Shown one piece after another: positions 17,801 through 26,292 of a DNA stretch of 64,000 nt. Source of the DNA: a virus; IMG/VR virus record IMGVR_UViG_3300044712_002337, positions 1 to 64,000 of that record, one strand, 5' to 3'. Position numbers and translations under genes: made by a program. The stretch's first letter is position 1, and each line of letters opens with the position of its first letter. The notes below the pieces were generated by a model. That model ran no database searches. It was not told the DNA's origin and saw only the letters and a list, made by a program, of their open reading frames with translations.

Positions 17801-19736
17801 CGAGGAACGTGACGTTCGGCACGGCCGGGCTGGCGGTCAGGCCGTCCGACAGGGCCAGTGCCCCGAACGCGCCGGTGAACGTGTTGGTGGTGCCGAAGGC
17901 GTTCTCCGGCGCCCAGTAGTCGGCCGCCCCGAGGGCGGTCACCAGCGAGTTCAGCGGCGCGGCGGCGGTCGGCCACGGGCTGGCCGGGTCGCGTTTGGTC
18001 ACCAGCCGGTCGGCGAAGTCGAGCGCGTCGCGGGCGGTGTTGTTGGCGTTGGCGTACTGCCAGAAGTGGGCCACCCCGAACCGCTTCCCCTTGCCGAACT
18101 GGGGGCCGAGGACCGCCTTGGCGGCCACGGCGAACTGGAGGCCGCGGGCGATGGCCGCCCGGGACTGCAGCGTCGTCTCGTTCGCCTCGGAGTCGTACGT
18201 CACCCAGCTCGTGAGCTGGGCGTCCCCGCCGCGGCGGAGGTGGATCAGGTGCTGGAAGTCGCAGAAGAACCCGCCGGCGAAGTTCCACAGCTCGTTGCCC
18301 ACCTCCAGCAGCGCCCGCAGGTTCGGGTTGAGCGGCGGGAACGCCGGGTTCGCCTGCGGGCCGGGGTACGGGTTGGTCCCGTCGCTGCCGTACAGGAGGG
18401 TCTGGCACACCCTGGTCACGTAGTCGGCGTCGGCCAGCACCGGCAGGCCGAGCAGCAGGTGCGACCCGGTCTCGTTGCACCACTGGATTTTCCGCTCCAG
18501 CGACGGGCCGGACTCGAACGCGAACACCAGGTAGTCGTTCGGCGGGCCGGCCGGCAGGGGGCTGGTGTTGGTCACCCCGCGGTGCTGGTTGGCGTAGGCG
18601 CCGCGGGTGCGGGTGGCCCAGGTCGACTCGCACGACCCGGCGCACTGGAACCGGCACCCGCTGGCGTACTCGTAGGCGGCCTTGGCGGCCGGGTCGAAGG
18701 TGACGCCGGCGGCGAACGGGGTGCCGCTGCCCGGGGCGGACGGCTTGCGGATGGACAGGTTGGTGACGCCGGTGAACGTGGCGTCCGCCGGGAGCCGCTT
18801 GCACCCGACCAGGGTGAACGAGCCGGCGGTGAACGCCGGGTTCGAGTCGGCCACCGTCACGTCGAACGTCGTCGTGTTGGCGCCGGCGTCGTAGACGGGG
18901 GTGGTGGCGGACGTCACCTGCTGGGAGACGACGACCGAGTTACAGGTGCCGGTGAAGGTGACCCGGTGGGTGCCGACCAGCCCGGGGTCGACCCGGAGGC
19001 CGATGCCCAGGGCCGATGTGAGGTACACCGTCACGTCCCCCGACCCGTCCCCGGTCGGCCAGCCGGCGGCGTCCACCGGCGTGTCCACCCGCTTCGCCCC
19101 CGCCCACTGGTCGACGAACGCCTCCGGGCCGGTGTCGGTGCCGGACGAGAGCATCGACCCGAACGGGTTGTTCAGCCACACCTCCCAGTTCAGGTCGACC
19201 GGCCGCTCGGGCAGGCTCGGGGCGGACCAGGCGAGCTGGAACGTCTTCGCCCCGGTGCCGGCCCGGTACTCGACCTCCACCTCGTACAGCGAGCCGGCGG
19301 TGAGGGCGTGGTCGCCGGTGGACACGCCCGGGGCCGACTGGTCGACGACCGTGGTCCAGGCGGGGCCGCCGTCCGGGCGGATTCGCAGCCGGGCCCGGCC
19401 GTTGCGGGTGGTCAGCTTGAACGCGTGCGTCTCGGTGACCCCGGCGCGGAGGGTGCCGAGCGAGCGGGCCGACCAGTCGTCCGCCGGGACGGACTGGTAG
19501 GCGGCGTCCGGGCTGCCGCCGGGCTTGCGGCCCGCCTCCCAGGCGAAGTCCAGGAGCGGCTCGCGGCGGGCGAACGCGGCCGGGCCGGTGAGGTCGGCCG
19601 TCGGGAAGTAACTGGTGAGCAGGCCGGCGGCGGCCAGCCCGCCGGGGGCGGGCCGGGCCGGGCTGGCGACGCGGGCGGGCCCGCCGCGGCGGCGGGGGGC
19701 GAACAGGCCGAGTCCGGGGGTGAGCACGCGGGGCAC
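14892..19736 (-). CDS. giant modular virion protein: PA14-like, hydrolase-like, FN3 and lectin-like domains
   Basis: 1614 residues. Residues about 38-150 resemble PA14/GLEYA (TSYFPTADLTG ... YEVEVEYRAGTGAKTFQLAW). A long central region has a glycoside-hydrolase-like signature, EVGNELWNFAGGF near residue 479, followed by further aromatic motifs (AHFWQYANANN). Two fibronectin-III-like segments occur near 1080-1160 (DLTWEEADGATGYRVRYG), then beta-sandwich repeats and a LamG-like C-terminus ending in DSVQVLE. A surface-glycan depolymerase or adhesin role is inferred. Cysteines around residue 330 (GCRFQCAGSC) could form disulphides. GTG start. Whether the central region is catalytically active cannot be read directly. 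Confidence 0.8.
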   Translation of the reverse strand: MPRVLTPGLGLFAPRRRGGPARVASPARPAPGGLAAAGLLTSYFPTADLTGPAAFARREPLLDFAWEAGRKPGGSPDAAYQSVPADDWSARSLGTLRAGVTETHAFKLTTRNGRARLRIRPDGGPAWTTVVDQSAPGVSTGDHALTAGSLYEVEVEYRAGTGAKTFQLAWSAPSLPERPVDLNWEVWLNNPFGSMLSSGTDTGPEAFVDQWAGAKRVDTPVDAAGWPTGDGSGDVTVYLTSALGIGLRVDPGLVGTHRVTFTGTCNSVVVSQQVTSATTPVYDAGANTTTFDVTVADSNPAFTAGSFTLVGCKRLPADATFTGVTNLSIRKPSAPGSGTPFAAGVTFDPAAKAAYEYASGCRFQCAGSCESTWATRTRGAYANQHRGVTNTSPLPAGPPNDYLVFAFESGPSLERKIQWCNETGSHLLLGLPVLADADYVTRVCQTLLYGSDGTNPYPGPQANPAFPPLNPNLRALLEVGNELWNFAGGFFCDFQHLIHLRRGGDAQLTSWVTYDSEANETTLQSRAAIARGLQFAVAAKAVLGPQFGKGKRFGVAHFWQYANANNTARDALDFADRLVTKRDPASPWPTAAAPLNSLVTALGAADYWAPENAFGTTNTFTGAFGALALSDGLTASPAVPNVTFLGTAGAFKWTSGNGDGIPQPRDGRTQGFYLTGTGGVRFAFTTPASMTSAKVGAVARLMNAPGSSNRVRLILDEGLAGEQDLTYEGPAQGADSIRPLRADEFSGPEQYYTARVVGSTLSTWYSTRLADLSPNTAHTLTVRGQGAGTVFGELFDVTTVDAVFAAPVPAGGLAAGQPAGGFVQTLASISDWGHAFGAGGQLTTYEGGHSTSDDGGNPLQVHTKFFDPRLAAGAGLVADYEQHAGFRRATPGTYSQWAFWNDNAAESGLIEGVTTYPIMAAHVAAQTDLPETPRNGLTAPCRLVPGNVRLHVGAPAAVLSGPAAWCSWNVVVPETGSYEFTRTTTGAGPYELEVDGEVLAAGQARTLTPGLYGVRAVGLSGTRAVEEIGVARAGTVAGTEILTLSTLGDAADLTWEEADGATGYRVRYGTAAGDYTASVAAAGTAAALTGLPTARVVYLAVSAVNASGVGLPGPERTAYLLADGQAGTLAYYLTADAAHTTTSQAADSVVGGLTASGLTRAGWDNGNSFYNGQAGLMGTPNNTASIADYADAVAKGHRWEFTLTPAAGRKFSLTAFDFTAFFSNPNESGASGWRVDYRVGGGSDAAAGSGTVAGTNAFAYPLAVDLSGVSALQNCTQAVRFRVYLFGVLAFRTAGVGGATEAGFRLRGSTGVGPAATGYTLSGPTAGLTGEPATFTLALTPTNPVHPGLTVTPASTGAGAFSPTSVVLDSANPTRTFTYTPAADGPHTVSVTDSGGFADPAAIGYTASAALPLAATFSAADGTALAAYTSDSGHAFAPTAVGVFPADRTPVIGSNRLYFANTTGGAIIGRDAFADYAPPSADYAVEFVLRRDGAEQAVFGVWGRAVGTASEATLGGYMGRYNNLSAEWEVYRQDPGPSYALLGSWAETIPAGETRTARLAFAGTSVKLRVGGVDRVTADDATYAAAGQVGVNCGAAVGVGPAQGVSIDSVQVLE

Positions 19737-19768
19737 CGGGCGGGGGGGGTGGGCGGCGGCCTTTACCC

Positions 19769-19805
19769 CGCCCGGCCGGGCCGGGCGATTTTAAAAGGGG
19801 AAATT
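19769..19805 (+). repeat. hairpin-TTTTAAAA element 6, inverted
   Basis: Hairpin CGCCCGG/CCGGGCG (19769-19787), then ATTTTAAAAGGGGAAATT. The hairpin is the same as in the element at 26190. Confidence 0.8.
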
Positions 19806-19810
19806 CACCG

Positions 19811-22702
19811 TCACAGGGCCACCGCCTTCCCGCCGGTCAGCCACGCCCGGGTGGTGGCCCCGGCCGGCATCAGCTCGCCCCCGGTCGCCCGCCCGGACGC
19901 GGCGAACTCCTGGGCGTTCGTGCGGCCGGCCGCGGTCGCCCCGTACTTCGTCACCCCGGGCCCGCCGAACGTGATGTCCGCCTCGTACACGGCGGGGGCG
20001 TCGGCCGCTTGGCCGTCCCAGTACGCCTGAAAATCATCGGTCGACACCGCCTGGTGGTTGTGGACGAACACCTGGGCCAAGGCCATCGGAATGGCCGTGG
20101 CGTTCAGAGCGCCCGGGTCCGACTGGAGCGTCACCACGCCGGCCGTGGACCCGCCCGGCTTGACCAGCACGCAGTCGGTGAGGACGAGCCGCTGGCGGGT
20201 CTGGGCGATGTCGCTTGTCGCTTGCGGGCCGCTGCCGGGGAACGCGACCAGCACCGGGCGGGGGGTGCGGACGGTGGCGGTGGTGACGACCAAATCCTTG
20301 TTGCGGTCCGCGCCGCCGCTCAGCCACAGGCCGATGGGCGTGAACCCGCCGGCCCAGGCGAACGTGTCCGTCTGCACGTCGCCGTTCGTCAGTTCGATGC
20401 GGGCCCCCCACGTGTCGATGCTCATGCCGGCGTACACGAACTTCCGCAGGGTGAACCCCCGCAGGATGTACGGCGCGGCACCGCCGTAACTGCGACAGAA
20501 TTCGTGCGTGTACGCCCACATCGACACCGGGCCTAACTCCATCTGCGGTTGGTCGGCCACGGCCCAGCCCGGCCCGTGGTCGAAGCTCATCCCCTTGAAC
20601 GTCGCGTACCCCTCGAAGCTCAGCCCGGCGAACGGTATGGTGCCGAACGACACCGAGCGGTATTCGACCCCGTCCGCCCCTTCGCCGACGTTCGCCCCGC
20701 GGTACAACGGGACTTTCACCAGGGCGCCCCCGCCCGGCCGCACCCCGCCCCGCTGAAGGTAGTCGGCGTGGATCAGGTGCCCCAAGTATTGCAGCCCGGA
20801 GTCCGGGTTGGTCGTGTACTGGCCCACGTTGGCCAGCACGCACCGGGTGATGCGGTGCCAACCGAGGTTGAGCATCCAGAGCCCGTTCGCGACCGCATCA
20901 TCCGGCCCGCCGTGCACGTCGGTGAACGAGCAGTCGACGAAATCACACCCCACTTCGGTGCCGATTTCCAGGCTGAGCGCGGCAGCCGTGCAGTCGTGGA
21001 CGTTGCACTCGTCGAACCGCACGAAGCTGGTGTCGTGGACCGCCACCCCCCACTTCCGCCCGTCGCGGAGGCCCAGCCCTTTGAACCGGTACTGGTAGTC
21101 GCCGTGGGCGTCCGCGTCCGTGCCGGTCAGCCGGTTGAGCACCGCGACGAACTGCGGAACGGTTCCGGCGCTCGTCAGGGTGAACGGGCCGCTCCCCGTC
21201 ACCGTCACCTGACCGGCCCCGAACAGGGAATCGAGGGCTGCCTGAATGTTGGTCCGGAGGGTGGCCGGAGTCGCGCTCCACGCGATTTCGGCGGTCTGCT
21301 GAGACCGCCCGGCCGGGCTCACGTACATCAGGCGGAACGTGCCGCCGGTGACGGTGCCGCCAAACGTGAGCGTCGATACTAGCGGGTCTGTGGCAACCGG
21401 CCCGGAGCAGTGGTGCAAATGCCACGCGTACCGGCCCTTCTGGTTCGGTCCGTACTTGGTCAGCAGCCCGTTCGCGGCCACAGCCCCGGAATCCGGCTCG
21501 GGTCCGGCGTGATTCGCGGTGCGGCCCAGGCTGTCCAGAAACACGTACTCGGCTTCGACCGCCACCCGGCCGGTGAACAAGACGTGCCCGCGGGTGCCGG
21601 CCGGGTTCGCCGACCGCACGACGACGTTGCGGTGCGGGTTGATGACGTGGCACCGGAACCGGGGGGTGCCGTCCAGGTCGTAGGCCCCGGCGTGGTCGTC
21701 TTCGAGCGGGGCGGCAAAGCTCACCACGCTCCCGCTGATCCCGGTGATGGTCCTCTCTTCCGGGCGGAACGGGAAGCCGAACGACTCGCTGTGCCCGAAG
21801 TGGTAGACGGGCTCGGTGGACAGAATCGCGATGCGGTCACCCACCCGCCACCCGGTCGGCTCAAATTCCAGGGTGACGCTCGTGTGCCCGGCCATCGGGT
21901 CGGTCGTGACCCGCAGCTGGTCGGCCCGCGTTCGGCGGGCCGCCCCGCCGAACCGGACGGTCGATGTGTCCATGGCGATCAGCCCGCGGCCGAGTTGCAG
22001 CGGGTCGACGTACCGGTCCGGGAGGGCGGTGTCGCGGAACGTGAGCGTGGCCGTGTGCGAGGCGTCGACACGGGCCGACGAACTGCCCATCTCATAAACG
22101 CCGTCGTCGAGTACGAACACGTCGTCGGCGACCAGTTCCGTCGTGGCGTCCGTGGCGAACTTCAGGTGCCCGCCGGTGTACACCATGACCGACCGGCAGG
22201 CGGCGTTCGTGTTCCGCAAGGTGACGGTGTGCCCGGCAATCACCACGTCCGTGCCGGCGGTGGGCACCACACCCCCGACCCACGTCGTGGTCTCGTCCCA
22301 GAACCCGGACTGTGCGGACAGGGTGCGGGCCGCCCCCAGCCGCAGCGGGAACCCTTCCCCGTGGTGGGCCATGCCGAACGGCAGCACGTCGGCGGTCAGC
22401 GGGGCGTTGCCGACGCCCGCCGCGGTGGCCGCGTTCGCCGTCAGGGCGAGCGTGACGGCCTCCGTCGGGGACACGCCCCGGGACAGCGTGTACTGCAGCA
22501 CCGCCGACCCGGAGCCGGCCGAATAGGTGGCGGTCACGGCCCCGCCGGTCGCGGTCAGCGTCGGCACGGCCGCGTGGGTGACAGACCGGTCGAACGTCAG
22601 CCGCAGGGTCTGCGGGTCGCCGTGGTGGGCCGGCCACAGGGCCGCCACCCGCAGCCGCGGGCGGGGCGGGCGCTTGGCTGCGCCGGGGCTGAACGGGGGC
22701 AC
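19811..22702 (-). CDS. G8-domain / parallel beta-helix tailspike-like protein
   Basis: 963 residues. A short N-terminal beta domain (residues 15-110, TLRLTFDRSVTHAAVPTLTA) precedes a G8 domain around 130-250: SGFWDETTTWVGGVVPTAG, TDVVIAGHTVTLRNTNAACR and later GGHLKFATD. After it come many short strand repeats typical of a right-handed parallel beta-helix (HVINPHRNVVVRSANPAGTRG, HLHHCSGPV, FDECNVHDCTAAALSLE). G8 domains occur in CEMIP/TMEM2-type hyaluronan-degrading proteins and in many planctomycete proteins, so polysaccharide binding or cleavage is likely. Start GTG at 22702. Confidence 0.85.
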   Translation of the reverse strand: MPPFSPGAAKRPPRPRLRVAALWPAHHGDPQTLRLTFDRSVTHAAVPTLTATGGAVTATYSAGSGSAVLQYTLSRGVSPTEAVTLALTANAATAAGVGNAPLTADVLPFGMAHHGEGFPLRLGAARTLSAQSGFWDETTTWVGGVVPTAGTDVVIAGHTVTLRNTNAACRSVMVYTGGHLKFATDATTELVADDVFVLDDGVYEMGSSSARVDASHTATLTFRDTALPDRYVDPLQLGRGLIAMDTSTVRFGGAARRTRADQLRVTTDPMAGHTSVTLEFEPTGWRVGDRIAILSTEPVYHFGHSESFGFPFRPEERTITGISGSVVSFAAPLEDDHAGAYDLDGTPRFRCHVINPHRNVVVRSANPAGTRGHVLFTGRVAVEAEYVFLDSLGRTANHAGPEPDSGAVAANGLLTKYGPNQKGRYAWHLHHCSGPVATDPLVSTLTFGGTVTGGTFRLMYVSPAGRSQQTAEIAWSATPATLRTNIQAALDSLFGAGQVTVTGSGPFTLTSAGTVPQFVAVLNRLTGTDADAHGDYQYRFKGLGLRDGRKWGVAVHDTSFVRFDECNVHDCTAAALSLEIGTEVGCDFVDCSFTDVHGGPDDAVANGLWMLNLGWHRITRCVLANVGQYTTNPDSGLQYLGHLIHADYLQRGGVRPGGGALVKVPLYRGANVGEGADGVEYRSVSFGTIPFAGLSFEGYATFKGMSFDHGPGWAVADQPQMELGPVSMWAYTHEFCRSYGGAAPYILRGFTLRKFVYAGMSIDTWGARIELTNGDVQTDTFAWAGGFTPIGLWLSGGADRNKDLVVTTATVRTPRPVLVAFPGSGPQATSDIAQTRQRLVLTDCVLVKPGGSTAGVVTLQSDPGALNATAIPMALAQVFVHNHQAVSTDDFQAYWDGQAADAPAVYEADITFGGPGVTKYGATAAGRTNAQEFAASGRATGGELMPAGATTRAWLTGGKAVAL

Positions 22703-22705
22703 GGG

Positions 22706-23023
22706 TCAATCTCGCAGTACGAGTAGGAACCGGGCGATGACCACGAGGCTGTCCGCCATGCTCTGCACGGCCGTCAGGGCTTCCAGCTTTTCCGGCGAGT
22801 CGGGGGTGGCCATCAGCTCGGCCACGAGGTCCGGGCTCGACACCTCGGCCGCGTCGGTTGGTCCCCACGCCGTGGCGTTGGCCGGACAGGGCGTGAAGGA
22901 CGCGGTGTACTGGTTCGTCGTCCGGTTCACGTCGATACAGACGCGGCGGACGCCGAGCCGGTCCGGAACGAATCCGGTGGACGGCGGGACGGTGTACGAC
23001 TCGGGGTTGGGAATCGGAATCAC
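22706..23023 (-). CDS. small unknown phage protein
   Basis: 105 residues: MIPIPNPESYTVPPSTGFVP at the start, then a mixed region, and a hydrophobic end (SMADSLVVIARFLLVLRD). GTG start at 23023. It lies directly upstream of the G8 gene with 3 bases between them, so translation is probably coupled. Likely a tail accessory or chaperone for the fibre genes; no family recognised. Confidence 0.7.
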   Translation of the reverse strand: MIPIPNPESYTVPPSTGFVPDRLGVRRVCIDVNRTTNQYTASFTPCPANATAWGPTDAAEVSSPDLVAELMATPDSPEKLEALTAVQSMADSLVVIARFLLVLRD

Positions 23024-23034
23024 GGGGGCTCCGG

Positions 23035-23331
23035 TCAGCGGATGACGTCGACCATCGCCTTGATGGGCGGGGCGGTGACGCCGGCCAAGTCGGCCGGGGT
23101 GAGGAAGGCGGCATCGAGCACGTCCATTGCCGCCAGCAGGCTCTGTACCTTTTGGGCGGACAGGTGGTTCAGGTCGCCGGCCCCCTGGTAGTCCGGGTCG
23201 GTCAGGGTCGCCACCCCGAGCGACTCCAGCCGGGCGCGGGTGGCCTTCAGGTCGAACACGGTGTCGTACAGGGCGCGGATTTGCTGCACCTCGGTCGACA
23301 GGGCGTTCATCTGCTGGGGGGTGATGGGCAC
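23035..23331 (-). CDS. small unknown helical phage protein
   Basis: 98 residues, predicted all helical: PITPQQMNALSTEVQQIRAL and then LNHLSAQKVQSLLAAMDVLD. The small helical type and position between a tail-fibre protein and a spike gene fit a tail accessory protein. GTG start at 23331. No family recognised. Confidence 0.7.
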   Translation of the reverse strand: MPITPQQMNALSTEVQQIRALYDTVFDLKATRARLESLGVATLTDPDYQGAGDLNHLSAQKVQSLLAAMDVLDAAFLTPADLAGVTAPPIKAMVDVIR

Positions 23332-23351
23332 GATAGCCTCTGTGGTTGGGG

Positions 23352-25739
23352 TTAGGTAAGGGTGACGGTCCCGGTGCGGACGGTGCCGCCCGAGTCCTTC
23401 AGTTTGATGACAAGGTTGCCGCTACCGTCGGTGTAGAACGCGACGGAGCCGTTCGGGAGTAGGGCGTTGTCGGGGGCGGCGGCGTGGGCCGGGAACACCG
23501 GGTACCCCCGGCTGCCGTCGGTGACGCCGCGAAGGTACTCGCGGGCAGCGGTGTCATTCACCTCATGGACGGCCCGGCCTTTTCGGGTGGCGTCGGTCGA
23601 TTCCGCCCACTCAGCCCGCCACGCGGCCTGTCGGCGGTTGGTGGTGGACGAGTCTTCCCACAGACCGACGGTCGAACTGTTGGCCGGAACGCTCACCCGG
23701 TAGCCGGTGCCGCCGGGGGTCATTACGGAGAAGGCGGGGAACGTCTGAGAGTTCGCGGGCCAACATTCCACGGACGTTCCGACTGCCACATTGCTATCAG
23801 AATGTCGGCGACCGAACTGAACCCGGTAGTCACCGCCCCCGCCCGGATTCGGGGTGAGGATTATATTCTGGCCACCGCCACCGGCGTAGAAAACGAGATG
23901 ACCAGTCACGGCACCGATAATCGTCTCGTCGCTATTCGGGGTGACGTCCAACCCGTTCCCGCTGTCACTGCGACTGATGCGGAACCGCCCGCCCCCGTCG
24001 TCGGTCGTGAAGGCATAACTTCGTCCGATTGGGCGAAGGACTAGCGACGGGTTGTCACCCCCGGTTATCTCCAACTTGTCCACCCCGTTCGCGACCGCCC
24101 GGAGCAGGGGAGCCGTCTGCCCGGTCGCGGCCCGCAGTTCCAACGGCACGTCGGTCGACGCCTGCGCCGTCGCGGTCAGGTGGACGCCGCTACCGGCGTA
24201 GACCAGAGCGGCGGCCCCGCCGAACGCGCCGGAGTTGTTGAACTGAACTTGTCCGCCCGCCCCGCCGGCCACCCCCACCGGCAGCACTTCCCACCGGCTC
24301 ATCGCCCCCCGGTACCGAAGCAACACCTTCCCACGGGCGTTCAGGGTCAAGGCGGCCCCGCCCGGAATCAGGAACCGGTTGGCCGCCGTGCTGGACGCCG
24401 AGTCGTCGGCCAGGACGAGGGGGTTGGTGCCGACGTTCCAAATTTCCGCAATCTGCCCGTCCACCTGCCCGATGCTCAGGCCGGTTAGCGTGCGGCTGGC
24501 GTCGGTGGATACGGCGTAAAACATCGCCACCGGCGGCGCCCAATCGTTCTGGTCGCTGGTGATTTGGGCCGGGGTGAGCGGGACGGAGCGGAGGGTGCCG
24601 CCGCCGGTCCCCGCAAAATTCTCGATGCTCAGCACCCGTGGGGCCACCCGCGAGAGAGCGGTGTCTACCCCCGAAATGGTGACCCCGTTCGACCACTCGA
24701 TCCGGCCGTCCGACGACAGGGATAAATCGGAACCATTTAAACAGGTGATGTGGTCCGTCGGCGTGACACTCGGCCCGACGCCTCCCCCCGTCACGCCGAG
24801 TACCCCGCCGTACCCGACGCTCACGCCCTGTGTTCCGGCCGTGCCGTGGATGTAAACCACGTCAAGCGATGACGCATCGGCACGAGTCACCCCAACGGCG
24901 GAACCGGTCGCGTGGATAAGCCGAAGAACCCCGGACCTCGACTCAACCTTTCCGTTCGTCCCATCGTGACTGATTTCTAACGTGTCCGTGCCGGGTGCCC
25001 CGCCCGGCTGGTCCACCGCCAGCACGCCGGTGTTCGCGTTATACCGCACGTCACCAGTCTTCGGCCCCAAGTCGCCGGTGGCGTCCGGGAACAGGCCGAC
25101 GTAGCAGGTGGTGTCGGTGCCGGCGTCGGCCACGGTGATCTGCGTCGGCACGCCCCCGCCGCCGCCGTCAACAGCGGCGTATTGGCTGATATACCAGCGG
25201 GTAGCCCCCACTTTGACCGCCGTCGCCCACTCATACTGATTAAGCGTGATACTCCCGGTCGCCCCGGTGCCCACCGACACCAGCGCGTCACTGGCGATCG
25301 CGACTGTGACCGCCCCGACCGAGTCGTTGGCGAACGCCAACACCGCCCCGACCGGGTACGCCACCGAGGCGTTCGCGGGGACGGTGAACGTGCGGGCGCT
25401 GACGTCGCTGGCCGGGTGGTACAGGCACTTGCCGTTGTCGGCCAGCACCGCCGTGTAGTCGGCCGACTGGCTGTTCAGCGGCACCCCGCGGAACCCGACG
25501 GCGGTCGTGCCGTCGGCCGTGCAGTTGGTCAGGGTGCCCGAGCTGGGGGTGCCCAGGGCCGGCGTCACCAGCGTCTTGTTCGAGAGCGTCTGGGCGGCGG
25601 CGGTGGTGACCACCCCCATCCCGGCGAGGGCGTCGTCCAGCGACACCTCGTTCCGGGACCCGCCCTTGGAGCACGGGAAGACGGTGGCCCCGGTGACGGT
25701 GGACGGGGTGAGCGGCGTCGCGGTGGGGAAGACGGGCAT
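23352..25739 (-). CDS. tail fibre / appendage protein
   Basis: 795 residues, Gly/Thr/Ser-rich and beta-structured. The N-terminus has the common virion-appendage module (TLSNKTLVTPALGTPSSGTL, then NGKCLYHPASDVSARTFTVP and FANDSVGAVTVAI) that recurs in tail-fibre proteins. Later segments are fibre-like repeats ending in a beta-rich tip (NLVIKLKDSGGTVRTGTVTL). ATG at 25739. It lies just upstream of the spike-base-like protein in the same transcription unit. Receptor-binding function is inferred. Confidence 0.8.
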   Translation of the reverse strand: MPVFPTATPLTPSTVTGATVFPCSKGGSRNEVSLDDALAGMGVVTTAAAQTLSNKTLVTPALGTPSSGTLTNCTADGTTAVGFRGVPLNSQSADYTAVLADNGKCLYHPASDVSARTFTVPANASVAYPVGAVLAFANDSVGAVTVAIASDALVSVGTGATGSITLNQYEWATAVKVGATRWYISQYAAVDGGGGGVPTQITVADAGTDTTCYVGLFPDATGDLGPKTGDVRYNANTGVLAVDQPGGAPGTDTLEISHDGTNGKVESRSGVLRLIHATGSAVGVTRADASSLDVVYIHGTAGTQGVSVGYGGVLGVTGGGVGPSVTPTDHITCLNGSDLSLSSDGRIEWSNGVTISGVDTALSRVAPRVLSIENFAGTGGGTLRSVPLTPAQITSDQNDWAPPVAMFYAVSTDASRTLTGLSIGQVDGQIAEIWNVGTNPLVLADDSASSTAANRFLIPGGAALTLNARGKVLLRYRGAMSRWEVLPVGVAGGAGGQVQFNNSGAFGGAAALVYAGSGVHLTATAQASTDVPLELRAATGQTAPLLRAVANGVDKLEITGGDNPSLVLRPIGRSYAFTTDDGGGRFRISRSDSGNGLDVTPNSDETIIGAVTGHLVFYAGGGGQNIILTPNPGGGGDYRVQFGRRHSDSNVAVGTSVECWPANSQTFPAFSVMTPGGTGYRVSVPANSSTVGLWEDSSTTNRRQAAWRAEWAESTDATRKGRAVHEVNDTAAREYLRGVTDGSRGYPVFPAHAAAPDNALLPNGSVAFYTDGSGNLVIKLKDSGGTVRTGTVTLT

Positions 25740-25751
25740 GGGCGACCGGGG

Positions 25752-25886
25752 TTACGAGGGCCAGGACAGGGGGGTGGCGTCCGGCCACGCGGCCGGGGTG
25801 GCGTCCGGCCACCCCAGGGCGGCCGGGGCGGGGGGCGACCCGCCGCGGCGGCGGAGCAGGGTGAGCAGGAGGCCGAGGCCGAGCAT
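25752..25886 (-). CDS. micro-ORF, 44 residues with WPDATP repeats
   Basis: The ATG at 25886 overlaps the stop of the upstream gene in a TGATG arrangement. The product has a hydrophobic start (MLGLGLLLTLLRRRGGSP) and then the motif WPDATP twice. A similar beginning (LTPGLGLFAPRRRGGPA) starts the 1614-residue protein at 19736, which suggests a shared leader. Function unknown; too short for certainty. Confidence 0.5.
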   Translation of the reverse strand: MLGLGLLLTLLRRRGGSPPAPAALGWPDATPAAWPDATPLSWPS

Positions 25887-26155
25887 CAGCGGATTCCGTG
25901 CAGGCCGGTGGCGGTGGTGCCGGTGGCGAGCACCCGCCGCACCCGCACCGGCAGGAGGAAGGCGTCGGGGACGGTCCAGGCGTCGGTCAGCCCGTCCACC
26001 CCCTCGAACGCCACCGCCCCGCCGGCGGTCACGTACACGCTCCGCAGCGGCGGGTCGTAGGTGGTGGCGTCGCTCGGGGTGACGGCCACCGACCCGAACC
26101 CGGGGGACTCGGGGGCGTTGCCGGACACCTGGTAGTCGGACGGGGAGAAGGACAT
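25886..26155 (-). CDS. spike-base-like small virion protein
   Basis: 89 residues beginning MSFSPSDYQVSGNAPES, with VAVTPSDATTYDPPLRSVYV and a conserved-looking ending of LLPVRVRRVLATGTTATGLH. The pattern of an AVTPSD block followed by LPVRVRRVxATGTTAT is typical of the small spike-base proteins of the RCAP_rcc01079 type in gene transfer agents and phages. ATG at 26155. Position after the capsid gene is consistent. Moderately confident. Confidence 0.65.
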   Translation of the reverse strand: MSFSPSDYQVSGNAPESPGFGSVAVTPSDATTYDPPLRSVYVTAGGAVAFEGVDGLTDAWTVPDAFLLPVRVRRVLATGTTATGLHGIR

Positions 26156-26189
26156 GGGGGCCTCGGGGTGGGGTCGCCCGCCCCTACCC

Positions 26190-26225
26190 CGCCCGGCCGG
26201 GCCGGGCGACGTGAAAAGGGGAACG
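26190..26225 (+). repeat. hairpin-TTTTAAAA element 7, inverted and degenerate
   Basis: Same hairpin as element 6 (CGCCCGG/CCGGGCG, 26190-26208) with a degenerate box ACGTGAAAAGGGGAACG. Lies between the capsid and spike-base genes. Confidence 0.65.
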
Positions 26226-26292
26226 CCCCCCACGAAAAAGGGGAGGGCCCCTGCCCTCCCCCGTCTCAACCCCGTGCGGGCCCCGCGGGCGG

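Noticed and set aside
14475-20030. A 1851-codon plus frame
   Set aside because: Antisense to the 1614-residue virion protein and dominated by Gly/Pro/Arg/Val.
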